This document shows, piece by piece, positions 18,296 to 25,958 of a DNA stretch of 64,000 bases. The DNA lies in contig NZ_SUME01000005.1 of NCBI RefSeq assembly GCF_005048855.1, positions 124,001 to 188,000 of the forward strand. The letters run 5' to 3'. The notes below the pieces were generated by a model that saw only the letters and a program-made list of their open reading frames with translations, was not told the DNA's origin and ran no database searches. Position 1 is the first letter of the stretch; each line of letters opens with the position of its first letter. This DNA is from Sphingobacterium olei. Its GTDB lineage: Bacteria; Bacteroidota; Bacteroidia; Sphingobacteriales; Sphingobacteriaceae. The translations under genes were made by a program, and so were the position numbers.

Positions 18296-18802
18296 ATGTA
18301 TTCCAATCTCGAAGCAGAATTTATCAATCAACTGGAGGAGCATCAAAACATCCTTCATAAAATCTGTAAATTATATACAGGTGATATGGATTCGCATAAA
18401 GATTTGTTTCAAGAGATGACGATACAATTATGGAAGTCCTATCCTTCGTTTCGAGGTGATTCCAAGTTTACAACCTGGGCTTATCGGGTTGCCTTAAATA
18501 CAGCCATTTCTCTTTACCGAAATAAAAAGCGTAACGTCCCGACTGTACAATGGGATAATTCGCTTCACAATATTCGCTACGAAGAGTACGATACCAGGCA
18601 AGAAGAACAATTACGGTCGTTGTATCTGGCAGTGCACGAGCTTAACGATATAGAGAAGGCTTTAGTATATATGTATCTGGAGGATAAAGACTATGCGGAG
18701 ATTTCCGAAACATTAGGAATCAGTGAGGTCAATGCCCGGGTGAAGATGAACCGCATTAAAACAAAATTGAAAAACATGTTAAGTATTAAAGGAGGTGCAT
18801 AA
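18296..18802 (+). CDS. ECF-type RNA polymerase sigma factor
   Basis: A 168-residue sigma-70 family factor containing only regions 2 and 4, as in extracytoplasmic-function sigmas. Region 2 is 'LFQEMTIQLWKSYPSFRG' plus 'KFTTWAYRVALNTAISLYR'. Region 4 is an HTH at about 130-155 ('YAEISETLGISEVNARVKM'). It directs polymerase to specific promoters. Its stop codon overlaps the ATG of the next gene by one base (TAATG), so the two are coupled. A TACCTTCG element at 18274-18281 is a plausible -7 site. Targets are unknown. Confidence 0.9.
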   Translation: MYSNLEAEFINQLEEHQNILHKICKLYTGDMDSHKDLFQEMTIQLWKSYPSFRGDSKFTTWAYRVALNTAISLYRNKKRNVPTVQWDNSLHNIRYEEYDTRQEEQLRSLYLAVHELNDIEKALVYMYLEDKDYAEISETLGISEVNARVKMNRIKTKLKNMLSIKGGA

Positions 18803-19410
18803 TGGATGAATTGGATGTATTAAAACAGCACTGGAATAAAGACCATAATTTCCCAAAGATCAATCGGGAGGAGATCAGAGAAATGCTTCACAAGAGTTCT
18901 TCTTCTATTGTAAAATGGATTTTTGCAATCAGTTGTATGGAATTCCTGGCCGGAATCCTACTCAATTATCTCTCCCGGAAATATTGGCAGGCGAGCCCAG
19001 ATACCCTATGGGAAGATATTGTATATGTGTTTTATTACGTTGTTTTGTTCACTTTCATCATACTTTTCTTTAAAAAGTATAAAAATATTAAAGCCGAAAA
19101 GAACACAAAAAGATTAACAGAAGACATTATAGCAACCCGAAAATTAGTACAACTGTATATCTATGTCAATCTTATTGTTATTACGGTTGAGTTTATACAC
19201 GGTATATGGGATGGCTGGCATAACATCGCAGATGCCATGGTACGTAACGGTGCACCAACTTGGATTGAATATAGTTTATTTATTGGCATTATGCTCGTTT
19301 TGGCTGCAATCCTTTTCTCGCTCATCGCATTGTTTTATTATGTCCTGTATATACGTCTTACCAAGAAACTCTATAAAAATTACAAAGAACTCATTCAGCT
19401 GGATCACTAA
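18802..19410 (+). CDS. Four-TM membrane protein, probable anti-sigma partner
   Basis: A 202-residue protein with a soluble N-terminus of about 35 residues ('MDELDVLKQHWNKDHNFPKI') and four predicted membrane helices (about 36-56, 72-91, 115-134, 156-184). The short LKxxW-type cytosolic head followed by TM helices is common in Bacteroidota proteins encoded directly after ECF sigma genes. The one-base overlap with the sigma gene supports a sigma-binding role. No zinc-binding anti-sigma motif (HxxxCxxC) is present, so this is inference from context. Confidence 0.6.
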   Translation: MDELDVLKQHWNKDHNFPKINREEIREMLHKSSSSIVKWIFAISCMEFLAGILLNYLSRKYWQASPDTLWEDIVYVFYYVVLFTFIILFFKKYKNIKAEKNTKRLTEDIIATRKLVQLYIYVNLIVITVEFIHGIWDGWHNIADAMVRNGAPTWIEYSLFIGIMLVLAAILFSLIALFYYVLYIRLTKKLYKNYKELIQLDH

Positions 19411-20558
19411 TTTTCATTCTCTTTCCATATCCTCAAGAAGTTAAGCCCCATGATCTTCGCGATATCCTCTTGAGAGTAACCGCGTTCGAGCAATGCCTTC
19501 GTGAGGTTTGGAAACTTGGAAACATCTTCCAGTCCTTGAGGTGGAGATTCTATTCCGTCAAAATCAGAACCAATCGCGACGTTGTCTATACCCATCTTAC
19601 GAACCAAATAATCGATATGGTCTAACAAGGTAGGCAAAGGCGCGTTGGCTTTATGCTTTAAATCAGGCGGTAGTTTCCCATATTGGCGTGTTACCGAAAG
19701 GGAATAATCTCCTCTTTCGCCAAAATGTGTTCGATACAATTTTTGTACCCGATCTTCATAAGTAGCATCCAAAAAACCAGAATAGAAGTTGACCCCTACC
19801 ACTCCGCCGTTTTGCTTTAAAGCTGCAAGTTGCTTATCGTCCAAATTCCGAGAATGCGGTGTAATGGCCGCCGCATTGCTATGTGATACCAGTACGGGTT
19901 TAGTCGAAATGCGCATGACATCATAAAACGTCTTTTCACCGGCATGCGATAAGTCGATCATCATACCGAGTTCATTCATTCTACGGATGATACGTTTCCC
20001 ATGTTCCGAAAGTCCCTTTCCTTTGTCCGATTTTGTTAACACTTCTACCGCTGCAGCAGTAGCCCAAGGTAGATTATAATTCCAAGTGAGGGTAAGGTAG
20101 CGGGCGCCCCGCTCATACAATTTTTCCAAATTAGCGATACTCCCCTCAATCATATTTCCACCCTCTATACCAATTACAGCGGCAATCTTACCTTCGCTGA
20201 GAATACGGTTAATATCTCCTGTATGTTTTGCTAAGACAATTTGATTCGGATTTTTATCCAATACCTTTTCTAAAGCATCTAATTGATCATTAGCATGCTT
20301 AAAAGCACCGGTCTGCCACTTTTTGTCATCCGACCAAACTGCGAAAACCTGTACATCAACACCCCCTTCTATCAATCGTGGAATGTCAGTATGTCCCGTT
20401 GTAAGACGACTGCTAATATCGTGACCCGGCAATATAGATTCTATAATTACATCATTATGCCCGTCGACCACGATTAAATCACGATGTACAGTTTTAAAAT
20501 CCTGCGCCTGCAAGCTATAGCTCGTGAGTAATAACCCCATATAAAACCACTTCTTCAT
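19407..20558 (-). CDS. Membrane-dipeptidase family (M19) peptidase
   Basis: A 383-residue metallopeptidase with a signal peptide (residues 1-18, ending LQAQ), so periplasmic. M19 zinc-site motifs are in order: 'DGHNDV' (His, Asp), 'GIEGGN' (bridging Glu), 'DLSHAG' and 'LVSHSNA' (His pair), then 'GSDFDGI' (Asp). The family cleaves dipeptides, including L,D and some D-amino acid forms. Its start codon abuts the stop of the upstream serine hydrolase with no gap, so the two form one unit, perhaps for cell-wall peptide recycling. The 3' end overlaps the convergent membrane gene by four bases. Confidence 0.9.
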   Translation of the reverse strand: MKKWFYMGLLLTSYSLQAQDFKTVHRDLIVVDGHNDVIIESILPGHDISSRLTTGHTDIPRLIEGGVDVQVFAVWSDDKKWQTGAFKHANDQLDALEKVLDKNPNQIVLAKHTGDINRILSEGKIAAVIGIEGGNMIEGSIANLEKLYERGARYLTLTWNYNLPWATAAAVEVLTKSDKGKGLSEHGKRIIRRMNELGMMIDLSHAGEKTFYDVMRISTKPVLVSHSNAAAITPHSRNLDDKQLAALKQNGGVVGVNFYSGFLDATYEDRVQKLYRTHFGERGDYSLSVTRQYGKLPPDLKHKANAPLPTLLDHIDYLVRKMGIDNVAIGSDFDGIESPPQGLEDVSKFPNLTKALLERGYSQEDIAKIMGLNFLRIWKENEN

Positions 20559-22298
20559 TTATTTAGCTTCGTTAATTGTTTCATAAATAACATCTTGAAT
20601 GCGGCTGCGGATGTTTAGTTCATATAGTTTCCCCGTCACCTGCGGATGTACCCGATTGGAAAGAAATATATACACCAATTGATGTTTTGGATCGATCCAG
20701 ATGCAAGTTCCGGTATAACCGGTATGGCCGTATACCGAACTGTTCGCGAATTTAGAAGGATATTCCTTTTTAAGATCCGGATCTGCCCTGTCAAAGCCCA
20801 ATCCCCTACGACTAGATTGCGATTGATTAGAGGTAAATAGATCTACCGTTTCGGGTTTGAAATAACGAACCCCGCCATATTCTCCCCGATTTAACAACAA
20901 CTGACCATATATCGCCAGATCATTGGCCGTGGCAAACAACCCTGCATGACCAGCTACACCTCCCGCCATGGCAGCTCCTTCATCATGGACATAGCCCTGC
21001 AACAACACTTTACGAAAAGCCGTATCATGCTGGGTGGGGACGATGCGTGATCTGTCAAAGCGGGTTCGTGGCGTATAGCCGGCAGTTTTCATCCCGATTG
21101 GTTTATATAAGAAATCCTGTACAAATTCTTCCATCGGGGTACTCGTTTCGTGTTCTGCAATTTCTTTCATCACATACATGCTGATATCCGAATACACATA
21201 ATTTCCAGTGGGCTTCACGGCTGAATTAAGCATCTCAGGCCACATCACATTCTGGTAATAATTATTTTTCAGGAAGGCATTATCCGCTACTTTAACCTGA
21301 TGTTCAGCATCTTCATGCGATTGCAGGTCGCCCGGTTTTAAATTACGGTAGAAAGGGATAAAAGGCGTGAAGCCTGCTTCATGCAGCAGTACCGAACGTG
21401 TCGTGATATCTGCTTTGTTCGTCGTTTTGGCCTGGCCTAGATAATGCCCGATTGTGCTGTCCAGATGAATAATGCCCTGTTCCTGCAGTGTCATAATGAC
21501 GGGCGTAGTGCCCGCAATTTTACTTATAGATGCCAAGTCAAAAATGTCGTCAACAGCAGTTACCTGTTTACTTTCATAAGTATGTGAGCCATAGGCTTTC
21601 TCAAAAATAACCTGTCCACTTTTTAGGGCCATTACAACCAGTCCCGGAGCAGCATGCTTGCTAATCGCTTCTTTTGCTATGGCATCTATTCTGGTTGTCA
21701 TCTTCGAAATATTTAATCCTGAACTTTCCCCCGCTGTATATTGAATGCGTGTTTGTTCTGTTTTCAATTTCCCTTCCGTGAGTGCCAAACCACCAAAAAT
21801 GGACAGCGCCGCATTTCGCTGAGATATAGCATCGAAACTCGGAGACACAAGTTTGGTAAATCCCGATTGCGAGTTAGCAGCAGCCCATGGACTCTCAAGC
21901 GAACCCGATTCGCTAAACAGGCATAAGATCACATGCTTTCTATTTACGACAGACTGTTGTAAGAGTGCCGCGAGATCACTCCTTAGCTCCCTTTCCGTGG
22001 CGGCTACAATGATCATATTAAAGTATTTGGTGTTTTCTTCGTACATGTTAAAGTCGAAAACACCTACCTCGGCATATTTTTGGAGTTGCTCGGTAAACGT
22101 ATTGTACTTGCCCTTTACGGGTGTTACCACGGCTATTTTTAGCTTGTCTAAACGCTGCAGGGGAATAATATTTCCTTTATTCTGTACCAGAATAGTTTTA
22201 TTTACGATTGTTTGTTTGTATTGCGCCGACAGGTGTAAAGTACTTACGAAAATACCGACCACTGTGAAGAGCAAAAATAAAGGCGTTGTTGTTTTCAT
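20559..22298 (-). CDS. Serine hydrolase: GH3 C-terminal-like domain + beta-lactamase domain
   Basis: A 579-residue protein from the ATG at 22298, which gives a good signal peptide ('KTTTPLFLLFTVVGIF' ... 'LSAQ'). An in-frame extension to 22394 adds 32 residues that spoil it. Residues about 25-190 resemble the GH3 C-terminal domain ('TILVQNKGNIIPLQRLDKL'), and the rest is a class C beta-lactamase/PBP-like domain with SxxK (ASISKIAG), YSD (VYSDISMY) and HTG (YGHTGYTG). In Bacteroidota these two domains normally follow a GH3 N-acetylglucosaminidase domain, which is absent here. It probably acts on peptidoglycan fragments or amide/ester bonds in the periplasm, with the adjacent dipeptidase. Confidence 0.8.
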   Translation of the reverse strand: MKTTTPLFLLFTVVGIFVSTLHLSAQYKQTIVNKTILVQNKGNIIPLQRLDKLKIAVVTPVKGKYNTFTEQLQKYAEVGVFDFNMYEENTKYFNMIIVAATERELRSDLAALLQQSVVNRKHVILCLFSESGSLESPWAAANSQSGFTKLVSPSFDAISQRNAALSIFGGLALTEGKLKTEQTRIQYTAGESSGLNISKMTTRIDAIAKEAISKHAAPGLVVMALKSGQVIFEKAYGSHTYESKQVTAVDDIFDLASISKIAGTTPVIMTLQEQGIIHLDSTIGHYLGQAKTTNKADITTRSVLLHEAGFTPFIPFYRNLKPGDLQSHEDAEHQVKVADNAFLKNNYYQNVMWPEMLNSAVKPTGNYVYSDISMYVMKEIAEHETSTPMEEFVQDFLYKPIGMKTAGYTPRTRFDRSRIVPTQHDTAFRKVLLQGYVHDEGAAMAGGVAGHAGLFATANDLAIYGQLLLNRGEYGGVRYFKPETVDLFTSNQSQSSRRGLGFDRADPDLKKEYPSKFANSSVYGHTGYTGTCIWIDPKHQLVYIFLSNRVHPQVTGKLYELNIRSRIQDVIYETINEAK

Positions 22299-22383
22299 AA
22301 TTTCGTTTCTTGAAGTAAAGTTAATAATAAAACGCATAAAACCGCACAAGTGTGAACGGATTATAATACAATCCGAGAAGAAT

Positions 22384-22408
22384 AAAAAAACCACCCTTTC
22401 GGGTGGGG
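22384..22408. promoter_or_regulatory. A-tract + CCACCC/GGGTGG hairpin
   Basis: A7 followed by CCACCC (22391-22396), loop TTTC, GGGTGG (22401-22406). Read on the minus strand it looks like a terminator with a T run. Read on the plus strand its GGGT begins exactly 28 nt before the TATCTTTG -7 element. The same arrangement recurs at 57834-57885. Confidence 0.55.
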
Positions 22409-22428
22409 TTTAGAGTAGATCCATATAG

Positions 22429-22436
22429 TATCTTTG
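22429..22436 (+). promoter_or_regulatory. -7 element TATCTTTG (distal, surface-protein run)
   Basis: A match to TAnnTTTG, 28 nt after the start of GGGTGGGG in the hairpin. It would yield a leader of about 170 nt before the gene at 22612. Confidence 0.5.
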
Positions 22437-22493
22437 CCGAACAAGTATTTGAAAAAGATGCAATTAGCTTGTTGTGTATGATGTTTTTAAGTT

Positions 22494-22513
22494 TTGTAGC
22501 GGAAAGGCTGCAG
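22494..22513. promoter_or_regulatory. Dyad TTGTAGC-N6-GCTGCAG (imperfect copy)
   Basis: The left arm is identical and the right arm 5 of 7 identical to the perfect TTGTAGC-N6-GCTACAA sites at 53270 and 60829. Its end lies 47 bp before the TACATTTG -7 element at 22561. Confidence 0.4.
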
Positions 22514-22560
22514 AATTAAATATTGTGAAACTACGGAGTATTATATGCTATATGAGCGGA

Positions 22561-22568
22561 TACATTTG
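22561..22568 (+). promoter_or_regulatory. -7 element TACATTTG (proximal, surface-protein run)
   Basis: A match to TAnnTTTG 43 bp before the ATG at 22612. No good -33 element is seen, which would fit activator dependence. The 313-bp gap between the serine hydrolase start (22298) and 22612 holds this element, the distal -7, the hairpin and the dyad, and no gene. Confidence 0.5.
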
Positions 22569-22611
22569 CCGTGCCTTTATTACCTATTATCAGGAATAAA
22601 GAAATTATTTT

Positions 22612-23589
22612 ATGAAGTTATTAACCCTGTATATTGCTTTAGTGCTTACTGTATTTGCGAACATTGCTCGTGGCCAACAAAAACTTTCGGACGGAAGTGA
22701 TGGAGGTGCTATTGCAGCAAATGTCGATGCTATTTTAGAATTAGCAAGCAAAAATAAAGGATTGCTTCATGCCCGCGTATCGCTGGTTTCTTCGACGAAT
22801 CCCGCGCCACTTTCAGCACACATCGCCGGTATGATGGTGTACAATACCGAGCAGCATAATGATGTCGTTGCAGGGATATACTACAACAATGGCTCCCGGT
22901 GGGTCTTAGCCTCCAGCGGCACAGCCAGTAACATTACGTACGATCCAGCTACCTATCAGCTTACGTTTATCAATTCCGACGGTACTCCGACTACTATTGA
23001 TTTTAAGCAACTGGTCCAGGTTGGCGGCACGGAAACAGAGACCACCCTTACCCGCAACAATAATGGTACTTACACCTATAAAAATGAGAAAGGTACAGCA
23101 TTTCATATCGACCCAAGCATGGTACATGTTACAGTGTCAAACGGTGTGTACACTTTTCGGGATGCCGACGGCAATCCGTTGACCATGATAGATGTCAATG
23201 CTGGCAACCTTGGTTATAACAACGCCGGTTCTGGAATTAATGCCAACAGCGTGCAGGAAGCGATTGATGAAATATTCAACAGAATATCCACCGCCGAAAG
23301 CACCAATATCGTAGAAACCGGTGTCGATTATACCGCAGCCTTCAAAGATGCTGTTATATTGGGCGATGCAAGCGCCGGGGATATCACCATCATACTACCA
23401 GAAGCCAACATTCGTAATAAAGGAAAAAAATACACCATCAAGAAAGAAGACAACAATGAAGATGGCTATGTCAACGTCGTCGGCAATATCATTGGCGTAT
23501 CCAGCGATGGCCTTTATACAGCACTACCATTTTCCGGATGGGATCTTGTTTCGGACGGAACAAGATGGCGAATCGTTAATAAATTTTAA
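22612..23589 (+). CDS. Exported fibre-like surface protein 1 (YNT/W module)
   Basis: A 325-residue protein with a signal peptide (1-21, ending ARGQ). Residues about 40-105 form a module shared by the next two genes: 'NKGLLHARVSL', then 'GMMVYNT', then 'GIYYNNGSRWV'. This module is frequent in Bacteroidota exported fibre or tail-fibre-like proteins. The last 75 residues ('DITIILPEANIRNKGKKYTI', then 'ALPFSGWDLVSDGTRW') are also shared with protein 2 and resemble a beta-structured tip. The middle holds 'NGTYTYKNEKG' repeats. There is no T9SS tail. Function is unknown; an adhesive or matrix role is inferred from context. Confidence 0.65.
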   Translation: MKLLTLYIALVLTVFANIARGQQKLSDGSDGGAIAANVDAILELASKNKGLLHARVSLVSSTNPAPLSAHIAGMMVYNTEQHNDVVAGIYYNNGSRWVLASSGTASNITYDPATYQLTFINSDGTPTTIDFKQLVQVGGTETETTLTRNNNGTYTYKNEKGTAFHIDPSMVHVTVSNGVYTFRDADGNPLTMIDVNAGNLGYNNAGSGINANSVQEAIDEIFNRISTAESTNIVETGVDYTAAFKDAVILGDASAGDITIILPEANIRNKGKKYTIKKEDNNEDGYVNVVGNIIGVSSDGLYTALPFSGWDLVSDGTRWRIVNKF

Positions 23590-23640
23590 TCGTATATATC
23601 AAAAGAATCAACTTAATCAATCATCTAAAGAATAATTAAA

Positions 23641-24948
23641 ATGAAAATGAAAAATTTAATATTAGCCGCTGTATTTTTAGCTACAGCATGGGTCGGCCAA
23701 GCCGTTTACGCCCAACAGGGTTTCGGAACAAATACGCCTGACAAGTCGGCAGCAGTGGATATTGTATCCACAAAACGTGGTCTTTTGGTACCGCGCATAG
23801 CGTTGGAAGCTTTAAACAGTGCTGCGCCGGTAACGGCTCCGGCAAACTCGTTGTTCGTATACAATACGGCTACAACTAATACCGGAACAAATGATGTGAC
23901 ACCGGGTTACTACTACTGGGAAGCAGCTGGTGCTAAATGGGTACGTTTTATTTCGTCTGAGGATGTAAAGACTACCAAAGTCGCTGCAGGAGAAAATGTA
24001 CAAGTCGAGGAAGAGACTGTAGGAAATGAAACCACATATACAGTAGGCGTCAAAGCAGGTGACACAGATGGGCTTGTTTTAGTGACAGCGATGGGCGACC
24101 ACGACAATGACCCTGCTACAGCTGATCAATTAATGTCAAAATGGGTTAATCCTTCAGAATTTGTCAATGACGCTATTGAGGGAGTTAATGGTATCACGAC
24201 AACATTAAACACAACAACCAACAAGGTTGAAATAGGATTGGGCGGAGAATTAGACGCAGCTTTAACAACGATTACAACTGTTAGTGGAAGTACTGATCCT
24301 GCAAATGATCGTAAGCTTGCTATAGATGGCTTAGAAGATGTTACTGCAGGTTTTCAAGCTGATGCCGACGGTTTTGTTATGGTGCTGACTACAGGGGGTG
24401 TTTTACAAAAAACCAAATTAAGTTCTTTGGTAAAAGCCGACAACGGTTTGACCATCAATGATGGAAGTACCAATGCTGCCGATGCAGGAAAAGTGCAATT
24501 AGGCGGAGCATTGAATCAAGTTACAACCATTACAGCGGATGCAACGAACACATTAGCAATCGATGGTCTACAAAATGCAACTGCTGCTAATAGCATTGTT
24601 GTCACTGAAGCAGGCGGTGTATTACGTAGTGTTAAAAGGTCACTCTCTGCCGCAATCGGTGCTTCATCGACAATAGGCACTTCGCTTCCTACGGATTACA
24701 GCCCGTATGTGCAGGAGGTGAATATTGCGGTTACACTTGCTGCTTCAGATATAGATCTTACGCTTCCAGACGCCACTGTTGCAGAAGGACAGGTGATAAA
24801 TGTAAAAATCACAAATACAGATGATAGCCATAGTGGCTACCTTAACATTATCAGCGCTGCTGGTACGTTAACCTATGGTGCATTACCTTTTCAGGGCTGG
24901 GTATTAAAGTCTAATGGTACAGGCTGGCTTGTTGTAGGGCGTAACTAA
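23641..24948 (+). CDS. Exported fibre-like surface protein 2 with internal repeats
   Basis: A 435-residue paralogue of the preceding protein. It has a signal peptide (ending VYAQ), the N-terminal module 'RGLLVPRIAL', 'NSLFVYNT', 'PGYYYWEAAGAKWVRFI', and the shared C-terminal module ('DIDLTLPDATVAEGQ', then 'ALPFQGWVLKSNGTGW'). Between them are two repeats built on 'LGGxLxxxTTIT', 'LAIDGL' and 'TxGGVLxxxK', about 60 residues each. The composition is rich in Thr, Ala, Asn and Gly and poor in Cys, as in extended surface fibres. It lies 51 bp after protein 1. Binding target unknown. Confidence 0.65.
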   Translation: MKMKNLILAAVFLATAWVGQAVYAQQGFGTNTPDKSAAVDIVSTKRGLLVPRIALEALNSAAPVTAPANSLFVYNTATTNTGTNDVTPGYYYWEAAGAKWVRFISSEDVKTTKVAAGENVQVEEETVGNETTYTVGVKAGDTDGLVLVTAMGDHDNDPATADQLMSKWVNPSEFVNDAIEGVNGITTTLNTTTNKVEIGLGGELDAALTTITTVSGSTDPANDRKLAIDGLEDVTAGFQADADGFVMVLTTGGVLQKTKLSSLVKADNGLTINDGSTNAADAGKVQLGGALNQVTTITADATNTLAIDGLQNATAANSIVVTEAGGVLRSVKRSLSAAIGASSTIGTSLPTDYSPYVQEVNIAVTLAASDIDLTLPDATVAEGQVINVKITNTDDSHSGYLNIISAAGTLTYGALPFQGWVLKSNGTGWLVVGRN

Positions 24949-25030
24949 GGCGGAAACGTTCTTTTGTCATGTCGAGGTTACGAGAGTCACGAAGAGATCA
25001 TTGAAGATACATCATCTGTTATTCTCCACA

Positions 25031-25067
25031 ATTACGTCACCCTGAGCGAAACGAAGTGGAGTTGAAT
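25031..25067. repeat. Dispersed intergenic element (CCTGAGCGAA...GAAGTGGAG)
   Basis: Within the 256-bp gap 24949-25204, the stretch around GTCACCCTGAGCGAAACGAA resembles a short element often scattered between genes of Bacteroidota. Fifteen bases (CGAAACGAAGTGGAG, 25047-25061) recur at 51093-51107. The rest of the gap shows no gene. Confidence 0.4.
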
Positions 25068-25204
25068 GGGTCTAGCATCATGGTGTGGCGTGTGGGAATG
25101 TGGAGCTGAGACAACATTTGGGACTAAAGATACGACAGGTGTACGGTTCCATTAGAAAGACAAAACGGGTACTATTATTTTTTTAGCAGAGACAGCATTT
25201 AAAT

Positions 25205-25948
25205 ATGAAGAGGCATTTTTTTGGTTTAATCACTGGTATATTTATGATCGTCGGGGTTCCCGTATACGGGCAGATCGGTCATGGTACCAGTGATCCCAGT
25301 AAAGCCTCCGTTATGGAGATGCTGTCTCCATCTAAAGGGTTACTGACCCCTCGGGTGGCGCTAACTTCGCTAGATAGTTTTGATCCAATCCAAGGTGAAT
25401 TGGCTACAAATGCGTCTAAAGTCAATTCCTTATTGATATATAATACAGCTACGGCTGGTACAGCCCCCAATAATGTCACCCCCGGTTATTATTACTGGAC
25501 GACCGCCAATCAACGTTGGAACAGGTTAATCAATGATGCAGATATCACAGCATTGGAATTGAAAGCAGCATTGCCCAAGTTTTTCTATATGCCATCGATT
25601 ATTATTCCAACGGCAGCAGCACATATACCAACCGAATACAATAGTTCCATGACATTTGATGACGGTACAAAAATTGGTAGCATAAACTTACATGCCTTAT
25701 ACAGTTCACAGTTTAATGGGATTTCTGGATCATCTGTACGAAGCCCAGGTGCCGGTACAGGCACTTTACCCATTATTCCGGCCAATGAACTTAATTATTA
25801 TATTACTTGGTACGACAATACACTGTTTGACAATGTCCAACTAACCAACGCTGGGACATTGACCTACCATGTGTCGGCATCAACACCAGACGAAGGTTCC
25901 TTTATGAATATTGTTTTCGAGGTGAGAGAAACGCCTTCCTCCCCATAA
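25205..25948 (+). CDS. Exported fibre-like surface protein 3
   Basis: A 247-residue protein with a signal peptide (ending VYGQ) and the same N-terminal module as the two preceding proteins ('SKGLLTPRVAL', 'NSLLIYNTATAGT', 'PGYYYWTTANQRWNRL'). Its C-terminal 130 residues differ: a compact region with 'YYITWYDNTLFDNVQL' and 'MNIVFEVRETP' suggests a beta-sandwich and replaces the ALPF/W tip of proteins 1 and 2. This looks like a shared anchor with exchangeable tips. It precedes the DUF11 gene by 10 bp, so they are co-transcribed. Confidence 0.6.
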   Translation: MKRHFFGLITGIFMIVGVPVYGQIGHGTSDPSKASVMEMLSPSKGLLTPRVALTSLDSFDPIQGELATNASKVNSLLIYNTATAGTAPNNVTPGYYYWTTANQRWNRLINDADITALELKAALPKFFYMPSIIIPTAAAHIPTEYNSSMTFDDGTKIGSINLHALYSSQFNGISGSSVRSPGAGTGTLPIIPANELNYYITWYDNTLFDNVQLTNAGTLTYHVSASTPDEGSFMNIVFEVRETPSSP

Positions 25949-25958
25949 ACTGAACGTT

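Noticed and set aside
21853..22413. 186-codon open frame on the plus strand
   Set aside because: Entirely antisense to the serine hydrolase, whose catalytic motifs are intact; its codon pattern and lack of any family motif mark it as a shadow.
22612..25948. Fibre-like genes as a prophage tail module
   Set aside because: Each protein has a Sec signal peptide and the run ends in a T9SS type B protein; no phage structural, lysis or integrase genes are present.
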